From assembly GCA_947069175.1 (NCBI GenBank), contig CAMTDV010000028.1:68494157-68558156 (forward strand): a stretch of DNA of 64,000 nt. Reading direction: 5' to 3'. The position numbers and the translations under genes were made by a program. Positions within the stretch are counted from its first letter, which is position 1; the number at the start of each line of letters is the position of its first letter. This document shows positions 9,612-19,457 of this stretch, one piece after another. The DNA comes from Scalesia atractyloides (lineage: Eukaryota; Streptophyta; Magnoliopsida; Asterales; Asteraceae). The notes below the pieces were generated by a model. It was not told where the DNA came from, ran no database searches, and worked only from the letters and a program-made list of their open reading frames with translations.

Positions 9612-10949
9612 ATGTCTTCTAACCTCGCCCGTAGGAAGATGAGAGCAGAAAAAGCCCGTGAACGCATGGCTACTCAAATCGCTCAGCAAATGGCGACCGT
9701 AATACCCAACATCGTAGTTCAAGTTCAACAAGCCCTTACCGCTAATTCCGTTAACCCAACCCAACAAGAGGATCAAAACACTTTCAACCTTCCAGTCACT
9801 AAATGCACCTACAAACATTTCAAATCCTGCGATCCTCCAAAATACGAAGGAACTGAAGGTGTCACCGCTCTCCTCCATTGGTTCGAAGAAATGGAGAACA
9901 CTTTTCTAAATTGCGATTGCCCTGATGATCGCAAAGTGCGTTATGCTACCGGTCGTTTACTTGGAACAGCACTCACATGGTGGAATACAGAGAAGACCAA
10001 ACGAGGTGTTGAAGAAACTATGACCTTGACTTGGGAAGAATTGAAGGGAATCATGACAAGACGGTTTTGCCCAAGAAGTGAAATCAAGAAATTGGAGGAT
10101 GAGTTCCATGCTTTGAAACAAAAGGAAGGCGACCACACCACATACAACAAGAGATTCCTTGAGCTAAATCAAATGGTTCCCAACTTGTTCACTCCCCTCT
10201 ACCGTTTGATCGAGCACTACATTCGTGGTCTTCCATCAAAGATTCAAGACCCTGTAATAAGCACCTCGCCTGCAACTTTGGAAGCAGCAATGGAGCTAGC
10301 AACCGCGCTCACCGAGAACCGAATCCGAAACAAAGATTTCAAAGAGGAAAAGAAGAAGGATAAAACCGAAACCTCAAACTCCACCCAAACCGAATCCTCT
10401 ACACCACCTATTTCTAAGAGAAAACGTGATGGGCAAATCTTCGCCGTCACCCAACGTAACCAACCAGCTTCACAAGTTGTACCTCCTCAAACTATCCCAA
10501 ACGCTCAAGTAGCACCCAACTCAACTTACCCAAACAAGAAACCTTACATTGGACCTCACCCTCAATGCAACACCTGTTTCTATCACCATCCATCTACCTT
10601 ACCCTGTTGACTATGTGCGAATTGTGGACGCTACGGTCATTTGAGCAACGTTTGCCGCACCCCTCAAAACCAAACCTCAACCCCTACTCAACCCATGATC
10701 CAAACATATCAACAACCTCAATACCCCATGTACCCATATGTTCGAGCTTGTTTCAATTGTGGCGACCCTACCCATTTTAGAAACACGTGCCCTCGTTTGG
10801 TTAACATCATAAATGCCCAAGCTCAAGCAAACCCAGTTAACCAAGCAAACCAAGCAAATCCAGCTCCACCGCCAGCAAGGGGAAGAGTTTATAACATCAA
10901 TGCCAATCCTGTTGAAGATGTTAACGGACCAAACCAACCACTTAACTAG
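9612..10949 (+). pseudogene. gag: Element C gag, one in-frame stop
   Basis: Starts ATGTCTTCTAACC. Residues 1-332 contain the gag domain (GTEGVTALLHWFEEMENTF, RRFCPRSEIKKLEDEF, EHYIRGLPSKIQDP) and a proline/threonine-rich basic linker. A TGA at 10608-10610 interrupts the frame just before the zinc-knuckle region. The same frame then continues to the TAG at 10947-10949, with two intact CCHC knuckles (CANCGRYGHLSNVC, CFNCGDPTHFRNTC) and an Asn/Pro/Ala-rich tail. The TGA could come from CGA by one C-to-T change. The remaining frame is undamaged, consistent with a recent insertion. Whether the stop arose after insertion or is read through cannot be told here. Nothing codes for pol. Confidence 0.93.
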
Positions 10950-12220
10950 CCTTCTCTCACCAAGAATCTAGATTCAACTCCAATCACTTAGTTTTTATGT
11001 TCATATCTCGATTTTCATGTATCTCAGTTGGAATTTTACCCAAGAAATTTTAATGCAAATTACTAGTTCAGTTTGTTTTATACTCATTATTCATATCATC
11101 ATACTTCACGGCATATTTCAGTTTCATCATTTAAAGAAGTTGAGTTGTGTCTCACTTCTACATAGACTAACCTCTCCATCATATTAAACGAGAGAGGTTT
11201 TGTCAAACACGGATACTATCAGAATTAAGACTCAAGCGCTGGTTGTTGTGTTGTTTATGTTGTAGAGTCGCATAGAACTAATCATAACTTGCGGATAAAG
11301 TCAATGAGAATTTGACAAGAATATGGTGGATACGCCGCTGGTACTTCCTATATATAAGTATTCTTGTCAAATGATCGGAGGCATTATCAGTCGGTTATGA
11401 GAGCTTCCATGCATAGGTTGTTTGTTGTGATTAAGTTATTCATTTTCAATACATGCAATAAGCTCGGCTCCGTTTGATTGAGCCTTGAGCACACATACAA
11501 TTTCATTCTCAATACATACAATACGATCGGCTCCGTTTGATTGAACCTTGATCGCACAGATATATTTCATTTCAGTATTTTTATGTTTGATGTATTGGTT
11601 GTAGAGTTATAGGACTAATCATAATTCACTGATAAAACCAATGAAAATTTGACAAGAATATGGTGGATACGCCGCTGGTACTTCCTATATATAAGTATTC
11701 TTGCCAAAGGATCAGAGGCATTATCAGGCGGTTATGAGATGTTCCATGTAGGATTTAGTATTGCCTTGGTTGAAATTGTGTTACATATAAATATCATCTC
11801 ACTATTTAAAGAAATTGGAATGTGATCCATTTCTACATAGACTAAACCTCTCCATCATAACAAGCGAGAGAGGAACCATCACCATTCAAACATATATGCT
11901 ATCAGAATGTGGATACAATTGTTAGTTGTTGTGTTTATTTGTGTAGATTGTAGAATTTCTGCCTTAAGGAAATAACCCTAAGCATATTCAAACTCTTATG
12001 CATATTATCATTTTAGCGAATCATTCCTGCTTAACAATACTTATACAGTAGGCAACAAAAAGCGATTCCTGTATTAGGATACTTAACCTTTACAAGGAAC
12101 GTTACCGCCTCAAACAAAAACCTAAACCCAAATTTTCTTCTAAAAATGTAACCGGCAAACTCAACACCATCATTCTTTTAGTCAATTATATCCCTAATTA
12201 AATTTCGGGACGAAATTTCT
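10950..12220 (+). mobile_element. Non-coding 3' half of element C interior, with internal repeats
   Basis: No gene seen. It holds two copies of a block with TGGTGGATACGCCGCTGGTA (about 11323 and 11659), and two copies of a block with CTCTCCATCATA...CGAGAGAGG (about 11170 and 11848). Two hairpin-like units GGCTCCGTTTGATTGA...TTGA (11465 and 11527) also occur as tandem 65-bp repeats in solo LTR D and once in LTR A. This stretch occupies the place where pol would be. Confidence 0.8.
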
Positions 12221-12237
12221 AAAAAAGCAGGGGATAC
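12221..12237 (+). promoter_or_regulatory. Polypurine tract of element C
   Basis: AAAAAAGCAGGGGATAC directly before the 3' LTR. It primes plus-strand DNA synthesis. The upstream TTTCGGGACGAAATTTCT is the usual end of Tekay-type elements (compare 16408-16420 in A and 19426-19444 in B). Confidence 0.85.
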
Positions 12238-14726
12238 TGTAACATCCGTCAAAAACGGATTTACCAAACCCGCTCCGTTTATCAACCGAACAGTCAGTCA
12301 AATTTTTCGTTGCGAATTAAATGCCCAAAATAATTTTAAACGATCCGTAATCACTTATTATGCGGGGATATATATTTAGTTTTTGAAAAACTGATAAAAA
12401 TAACAAAATAAAAATGTTTTAATCATGCCGGGTTTCGAACTCGGGTCTCTACCGGTTCAACCAAACGTTTAACTCACACACCGTAAACCACTCCGCCACT
12501 TTGATTTTCTGTTAAGTGAATGGATTTATTAAATCAAATAATGATGTGCGGAATTCAAACTCGGTCAACTTGCGCCCAATCAGCAGTCGTCGGAAATCCC
12601 GACGACTTCACCCATAAAACACGCTTTCTCTCAATTTAATCAATCAATTAACTCTAGCGACAGCTATAGCCAACGTCTGAAACCGCGTCATCAGCCAAAT
12701 CGCCGGAAGAACGGTCGACTTCGAATTAAGACCGAATTCAGACCCCATTCATCTCAATGCTACCCTATAAATACACCCACAACTCGCCAGAAGTCTTTCA
12801 CACTCAAATCGCACCCTTTCTCGGCGAAAAATCACTCGCCGGAAATACTTGATACTTCGCCGGAAAACCGTATCAGTAATCTCTGAGCTTACTGAACCCC
12901 CTAAACCTTCACCGAAGTCACCCACAACCTTTGTAACCTTTCGGAAGACTCTCTGCTGCAAGAGACTTGTCGCCGGAAAAAGGATTCTGTCGCCGGAGTT
13001 CTGCCGGAAAACAGAGTAAAACCAGTCGGTACATCTCACGCTTAATTCATTCCCTTTTTACTTTTATCTCATTTGTAATTGATCATAAAACACTAAAGGA
13101 ACATGAATTAACTTTTCGAACCAGTCCGTCGTCACTTCCGGTTAAAACCGGTGAAGAAGACGAAGTTCAGTAATGGTTAAGTATAATTAAAATCAAGATA
13201 ATTACCGGGTTAGACACACAGTCCAGCGGTGGACTGTGTGCACTTTTAAAGCTAAGGTCACGAGTTCGAGTATTGTCCCTCACACGCCGCCTTGATAAAA
13301 ATCCTCTTTTTCGCAAAACAGAACCGGAGTGTTTTGTGTATATGTTAAATATAATGATAACTGAGTTTATTACCAAGTGAGACACACAGTCCAGCGGTGG
13401 AGTGTGTGTCCGCTAACCCACAGGTCCCGGGTTCGAGACCTGTGGAGCGCACCGGTTCTCGAGAATTAATTCGTTTTTAATAATAAAGGATTTTCTGTTA
13501 ATTCTAATTAATATATATATATAATTAAAATCGGATATATAACGGGTTAGACACGTAGCTCAGTTGGTAGAGCTGCGTGCAAGCGTACGGGAGGTCTCGG
13601 GTTCGAGCCTCACCCGGCGCACAACAATATGCCTATAAACGGTCAACGATAGTCAAAGTCAACAATAGTCAAAGTTACTGTAGCAAAAATAAAATATTTT
13701 TTTTATTATTTTTATTCAATTATTTTAATTAAAAATCAATCATAAATACTTAAAAATAACATTCTTTAGGTTAGAAAATAGCCTCAAACTCACAAAAAAT
13801 ACACCCAACAAACCTACTAAAATAGATTAATAAAACCCGTTTACTTACCAAACCGTAATGCGATTTATCTAGGTTTAATCTCACTTGTGGTTAAAACCAC
13901 TTCGCGTGCAATCAACGTCATCAACCGAACGCACCCAATGTGAGTGAATTCTTACAAACTCCCCTTTTTATTCATGTTTTGGGGTGTATCATGTGTCGCT
14001 TAAACTAATTCTCTTATGCAAATTCGTGCTATACCATTATATGAACTAAATTAGAATGTAACTATTGGTTGGTTGTGATGTATTACATATTGTCAAAATT
14101 GTATGCAAATTATTTAGGCCCATCAGTACCTCGTGGAAGACGAGAACAACGCGTGCCTTAAAACTCATTTATTAGGCTCATCAGTTCCTCGTGTGAGACG
14201 AGAACAACGCGTGCCTCAAAACTCATACATTAGGCCCATCAGTTCGTAAGAACAACGCGTGCCTCAAAACTCATTTATTAGGCCCATCAGTTCCTCGTGT
14301 GAGACGAGAACAACGCGTGCCTCAAAACTATCATTTGGTGTTTGTATGTTCAATATTCAATATTATGTGTTGTGTGAATAAATTTACATCTACATTTACT
14401 CATATGAGGTATGCACATTATTTATAATCAATTGGATAAACTCGTTCAAATGTTTTTCCATAGGATTCACTCGCCAACATTATGTTGATCCAAAAACCTT
14501 TTTTACACATGATACAGGTGGACAGGTTGAAGCAAGGAAAACATATGATATGCCTTAGAAGAGAAACAAGAAGCTTAGACTGATAGTTAGAACATGTTGT
14601 ATCATTTATTGTAAATTTCCATTAAATTGTATTAATGAATATGAAACATATAATAAATGTCATGAGCTTTGATGATAACCCAATTATGCCCCGATCACCT
14701 TTTCCGCTGCGGGTCGGGGTGTGACA
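12238..14726 (+). mobile_element. 3' LTR of element C
   Basis: Same contents as the 5' LTR: antisense module 12427-12500, TATA 12766-12774, sense modules starting 13207, 13375 and 13544, hairpin repeats 14117-14332. Observed differences include CTTCACCC for CTTCGCCC, CGCCGGAAG for CGCTGGAAG, one T less near 13333 and one C less near 13638. Confidence 0.96.
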
Positions 14727-16432
14727 GCCTATGCCTCTAGGCAACTCAAAGTTCACGAAAATAACTACACCACTCATGACCTAGAACTTGGAGCAGTCGT
14801 GTTCGCTCTAAAGATATGGAGACATTATCTCTATGGCACCAAGTGTCAAATATACACTGACCACAGAAGTCTCCAACATATCTTCAATCAAAAAGAGTTG
14901 AACATGAGGCAACGACGATGGGTCGAACTCCTCAATGATTACGACTGTGAGATTCGATATCATCCTGGCAAGGCAAACGTTGTGGCTGATGCACTCAGTC
15001 GAAAGGGCTATGCAAATTCCATTCATCTTCTATGCTCTCAAATTGTAACCGACATCAAAGATCGAATTCGGGCAACTCAACATACTTCTGTAACGGAAAA
15101 TGACGTACGCGATGAGCTGTCTTGCGGAGCTGAACTCAAAATCGAAACCAAATTCGATGGTATTCTTTACTATTTAAACCGTATTTGGATACCCGATCAT
15201 GACAACCTTCGCATTTTCCTCATGAATGAGGCATACAAAACACACGATACTCTATACATCCAGGAGCCGATAAGATGTATCAAGACTTACGATATACCTA
15301 CTAGTGGCCTGGCATGAAGAAGGATATCGATGTTTTTGTTTCCAAGTGCCTTACATGTTCCAAAGTGAAAGCTGAACATCAAAGACCATCAGGACTTCTT
15401 GTCCAACCCGAGATACCTGTGTGGAAGTGGGAAAACATAACCATGGATATCATTACCGGGTTACCTCGCACCTCCAGTGGGTATGACACCGTATGGGTAA
15501 TTATTGATCGTCTTACAAAATCAGCCCATTTCATTCCAATTCGCAAGGACTTCAAGAATGAGAAGTTAGCTCGTATCTACATCAATAAGATTGTAAGCCG
15601 TCATGGTATACCGTTAAATATCATTTCAGATCGAGATGGTCGTTTCACTTCACGAACATGGCAAGCTGTACAATCCGCTATGGGTACGCGTTTAGACCTC
15701 AGCACCGCCTTACACCATAAACTGATGGTCAATCTGAGCGCACCATCCAAACCCTTGAAGACATACTGCGAGCGTGTGTCATAGACTTCAAAGGTAATTG
15801 GGACACACACCTACCGTTAGTTGAGTTTTTGTACAACAATAGCTATCATTCAAGCATCGGTATGGCTCCTTTTGAAGCTTTATATGGTCGTAAATGCCGA
15901 TCTCCAGTATGTTGGCACGAAATTGGTGAAGCGCAAATCGCCGGACCTGAGTTGATTCAAGAAACAGCCGACAAAATTCTTCAAATTCGAAATAATCTTT
16001 TAGCGGCTCAAAGTCGTCAAAAGAGTTACGCTGATAAACGACGAAAGCCCTTGTAGTTTTAAGTTGGTGATTAGGTACTTTTGAAGGTGTCACCGTGGAA
16101 GGGAGTGGTTCGTTTTGGTCAAAAGGGCAAGCTAGCACCCCGCTACGTGGGACCTTTCAAGATACTCGAAAGAGTAGGTCCTGTAGCATACAAGGTTGAC
16201 CTACCAGAAGAACTCAACAATCGATGCACTTCGTTGAAAGACCAATGGAAATCATGGATTTCGATGAGAAGTGTTTGAGGCGAAGTCGTATTCCAATCGT
16301 CATGGTACATTGGGAGTCAAAACGAGGACCCGAGTTTACTTGGGAACATGAGGACTCAATACGCAAAAAGTACCCGCATCTTTTTCCGGTTACAACTACT
16401 ACTGAAATTTCGGGACGAAAAGTAGAGGATAC
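14727..16432 (+). pseudogene. pol: Element A RNase H remainder, integrase and chromodomain-like end
   Basis: Continues the frame cut at 6341. RNase H: AYASRQLKVHENNYTTHDLE, YTDHRSLQHIFNQKELNMRQ, VADALSRK. Integrase: zinc region CLTCSKVKAEHQ, core TMDIITGLP and SDRDGRFTS (second Asp kept). A frameshift shortly before TDGQSERTIQ puts the catalytic Glu in another frame. Then YNNSYHSSIGMAPFEALYGR, a TAG in RRKPL*F, and GPFKILERVGPVAYKVDLP. The chromodomain-like end is IPIVMVHWESKRGPEFTWE...YPHLF. The TTTCGGGACGAAA before the LTR is the Tekay-type end. Confidence 0.92.
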
Positions 16433-16678
16433 TATAACATTTTTGTAAATCGGGTTTCGAAAACCCGCCCCAAATTATCAATCTAAGTGTATTTTTTTGT
16501 CGTTCGATTATTTTATTATTGTTTAAACTATTAAAATATTTCATATATAAATAATAAATGTTTAAAATAACCTTAATGAAATAATATAATAAGTAATCAA
16601 TTAAATAATTAATATTTAAAATTGATAATTAATAAATGATTTATTAGACCTAAAAAAATAATAATAATAATAATGAAA

Positions 16679-16750
16679 TGGGTGAACCGGGAATCGAACC
16701 CGGGTTCCCCGTGTTAACACACACTGCGAACACCACCAAGCCACACGCAC
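16679..16750 (-). other. Antisense tRNA-like module of LTR A
   Basis: Minus strand GTGCGTGTGGCTTGGTGG, spacer, then AACCCGGGTTCGATTCCCGG. The T-arm is perfect: CCGGG, loop TTCGATT, CCCGG. It lies about 230 bp upstream of the TATA box and faces away from it. Confidence 0.72.
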
Positions 16751-17277
16751 TTATTGGTTAGGATTGAAAAACAAATGAGTCTTATATGCAGAACTCAGAT
16801 GAATGCCGGCGGGTTCAAATCAGCGAACCCGCCAATCTCGCATGTCTAGACCATGCTGGAATCCGGCTGGCAAACCGCGTAGAAACCTTCCAAAAATCGG
16901 AATCAATCCATCTCATTTAGGCGAAATCAATCAATTCTGTTTCCAAAACAAAACTGAAATCAATACTCCTTGTTTCGCCTATAAATACTGATCCCCAATC
17001 CACACTCAAACTCGCTCAAACCTTCTTCCTCTCAACCGCAAGCTTTCTCTGCTCAAAACCACCCCCTCTGTTCCACCAGAGAAACCGCGGCTATCGTCGG
17101 TTTTAATTCGCCGGAGAACTCCCTTCTAACCGGTAACCGCCTCTAGTTTTAATTCAGTTCATATATATCATTTTCTTATATCATGTGGGTCTAGCAATCA
17201 AGATTAGTCGAGTTTTGAAAACGGGAATGGGTAAATGTTTCTGGGTTAAATTTTAAGCGAAGAAGATGAAGTGTTTT

Positions 17278-17320
<43 letters not shown>

Positions 17321-17336
17321 GTAGGATTACAACCGG

Positions 17337-17421
17337 GTTAAGCACCCAGCCCAACTGGTTGGGCCGGGTGCAAACAAAACCCGGGATCGCCGGTTCGAAC
17401 CCAAGCACACACGCCGGCCTG
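17337..17421 (+). other. tRNA-like module A1 (downstream copy)
   Basis: Same sequence as module A1 at 412-494, with the hairpin GCACCCAGCCCA/TGGGCCGGGTGC and the B-box GGTTCGAACCC. Its two partner modules were removed by the deletion just after it. Confidence 0.7.
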
Positions 17422-17455
17422 ACTACTTAATTCAGTTCATATATATCATTTTTAT
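17422..17455. other. Deletion junction with templated filler
   Basis: Relative to the upstream LTR copy, about 1 kb (roughly 505-1508) is missing here. The join carries TAATTCAGTTCATATATATC, which is not from either side of the deletion but matches 17150-17172 in the same LTR. This looks like end-joining repair with a copied patch. Confidence 0.65.
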
Positions 17456-17780
17456 TTAACAACAATATAATTGAACTATTTAAATGTTTTATCAAGGTTC
17501 ACTCGCCAACTTTTGTTGAACTAAATCTTTTATTTTTACGCATGATACAGGTGAACAAGCTGAGGAAAGAAATACATAGGAATGGCCTTATAAGAATAAA
17601 CAAGTTATTATGTTTGGAACAATCTTTTGGTTTATGTTTGTGTTTGTATGAATTTTGTGTTGAATATTTGAAGTTATAATTTCAATTTAATAAATATGAA
17701 ACTTATTAGTAAATATCATGAGCTTTGGTGATAACCCAATCATGCCCCGACTTTAATTCCGCTGCGGTCGGGGTGTGACA

Positions 17781-19440
17781 ATTATATACACTGACCATAA
17801 AAGTCTCTAGCATTTGTTCAATCAGAAGGAATTGAACATGCGACAACGCCGTTGGATAGAAACACTTAACGATTATGATTGCGAAATTTGCTATCATCCC
17901 GACATGGAAAATGTCATTGCTAACGCCTTGAGTCGCAAGGAAAAGGTTAAACCCATTAGGTTTAACGCAAAGAGCATTGAGCTCAGAAATAGCTTGAATG
18001 AGAATCTATTAGATGCGCAGAAGCAAACCCTATTAGAGGCTAATATTCCTAATGAGGGGTTAGGCGGAAATGTTGATCAGTTAGTGCCTGGAAAGGATGG
18101 AATCCTTAGATTTAATGGAAGAATCTGGGTTCCAATCTTAGGAGGACTTAGAGATCTAATCCTCCAGGAAGCACATAATACAAGATACTCAGTTCCCCCG
18201 GGTGGTGACAAGATGTATCAGGATTTGAAAGAGAATTATTGGTGGATGGATTTGAAGAAATCCATAGCCACATATGTAGCTAAGTGTCTGAGGTGTTCGC
18301 AGGTTAAGGCCGAACATCAGAAGCCGTCAGGACTTTTACAACAACTTGAGATTCCCACACGGAAATTGGAAATGGTAACTATGGACTTGATTACCAAGTT
18401 ACCAAAGACCAAATGTGGTAATGACACGATTTGAGTCGTTGTAGATAGGCTGACTAAGTCAGCGCATTTCTTGCCAATTAAGGAAACGTAAAATTCAGAC
18501 AAATTGGCTAAGTTGTATGTGGACAAGATTGTGTCCCTACAAGGTGTGCCGATATCTATAATATCTTATAAAGATACTAGATATACCTCTCATTTTTGGA
18601 AAAATTTCCAACAATCTTTAGGCACAAAATTAAACTTTAGTACGGCTTACCACCCGCAGACGGATGGACAAAGTGAGCGTACTATTCAAACTTTGGAAGA
18701 CATGCTTAGAACATGTGTGATTGATTTAGGTGGAAGTTGGGATGACGACTTACCCATAATAGAATTCTCCTACAATAATAGTTATCATACGAGCATCAAG
18801 GCTGCTCCTTATGAGTCCTTGTATGGGAGAAAGTGTCGAACGCCCGTGTGTTGGGCAGAAGTTGGGGAAGCCCAACTATCAGGAACTGAGATTGTCCTGG
18901 AGAATACGGATAAGATTGTGCAAATCCGTGATCGAATCAAAGCTGCCTGTGATAAGCAGAAGAGCTATGCTGACAAGAGGCGTAAACCTCTCAAGTTCCA
19001 AGTTGGGGACAAAGTCATGCTGAAAGTATCACCATGGAATTGTGTAATGAGATTTGGAAATAAGGGCAAGCTAAGCCCAAGCTATATAGGACCATTCGAG
19101 ATAGTCGAATGTGTCGGCACTGTAGCTTATAAGCTTAAGCTGTCAGAGGAGCTTAGTGGAATCCATGATGTATTCCACGTATCTAACCTTAAGAAATGTC
19201 TAGCCGATGAGTCGCTAGCAATGTCGCACAAAGATGTGCAAATAGATGAAAACCTGAGGTTTGTTGAGAAACCAATTTCGATCGAGGATCGACAAGTTAA
19301 GAAGCTCCGAAGAAAACTAGTACCTATAGTAAAGGTAAAGTGGGACGCCTTTAGAGGTCCCAAGTAAACATGGGAGATTGAGTCCACTATATGACAAAAG
19401 TACCCCCATCTTTTTGAATAAAATCTCGAGGACGAGATTT
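17781..19440 (+). pseudogene. pol: Element B RNase H, integrase and chromodomain-like end (copy 2)
   Basis: Longer version of 1844-3056. RNase H end (YTDHKSL*HLFNQKELNMRQ), then integrase zinc region CLRCSQVKAEHQKPSG, a TGA at 18432-18434 and TAA at 18488-18490 shared with copy 1, then STAYHPQTDGQSERTIQ and NNSYHTSIKAAPYESLYGRK. The C-terminal part is GDKVMLKVSPW, GPFEIVECVGTVAYKLKL, HDVFHVSNLKKC and a chromodomain-like IVKVKWDAFRGPK*TWEIES...YPHLF. The second catalytic Asp is replaced (SYKD). TCTCGAGGACGAGATTT and a purine tract follow before B's LTR. Confidence 0.92.
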
Positions 19441-19457
19441 CTTTTAAGGGGTGAGGA

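Larger units (their letters stand above)
6342..14726 (+). mobile_element. Element C: complete, young, gag-only gypsy LTR retrotransposon
   Basis: Complete insertion bounded by the 5-bp target site duplication GCCTA (6337-6341 and 14727-14731). LTRs are 6342-8832 and 12238-14726 (2491 and 2489 bp). I count five substitutions and two single-base indels between them. Primer site, gag, and purine tract are present. The 3.4-kb interior codes only for gag, with no protease, RT or integrase, so it must have moved with enzymes supplied in trans. It lies in the RNase H of element A, whose leader and gag resemble its own. Confidence 0.96.
16433..17780 (+). mobile_element. 3' LTR of element A, internally deleted
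   Basis: Begins TATAACATTTTTGTAAATCG (first dinucleotide TA instead of TG by one change) and ends GGGGTGTGACA. It contains an antisense tRNA-like module, TATA 16979-16987, a short TA repeat (17279-17316) and one sense module. Against 1-1843 it lacks about 1 kb, including modules 2 and 3. It is followed directly by B's RNase H at 17781, so A was inserted in B. Confidence 0.9.
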
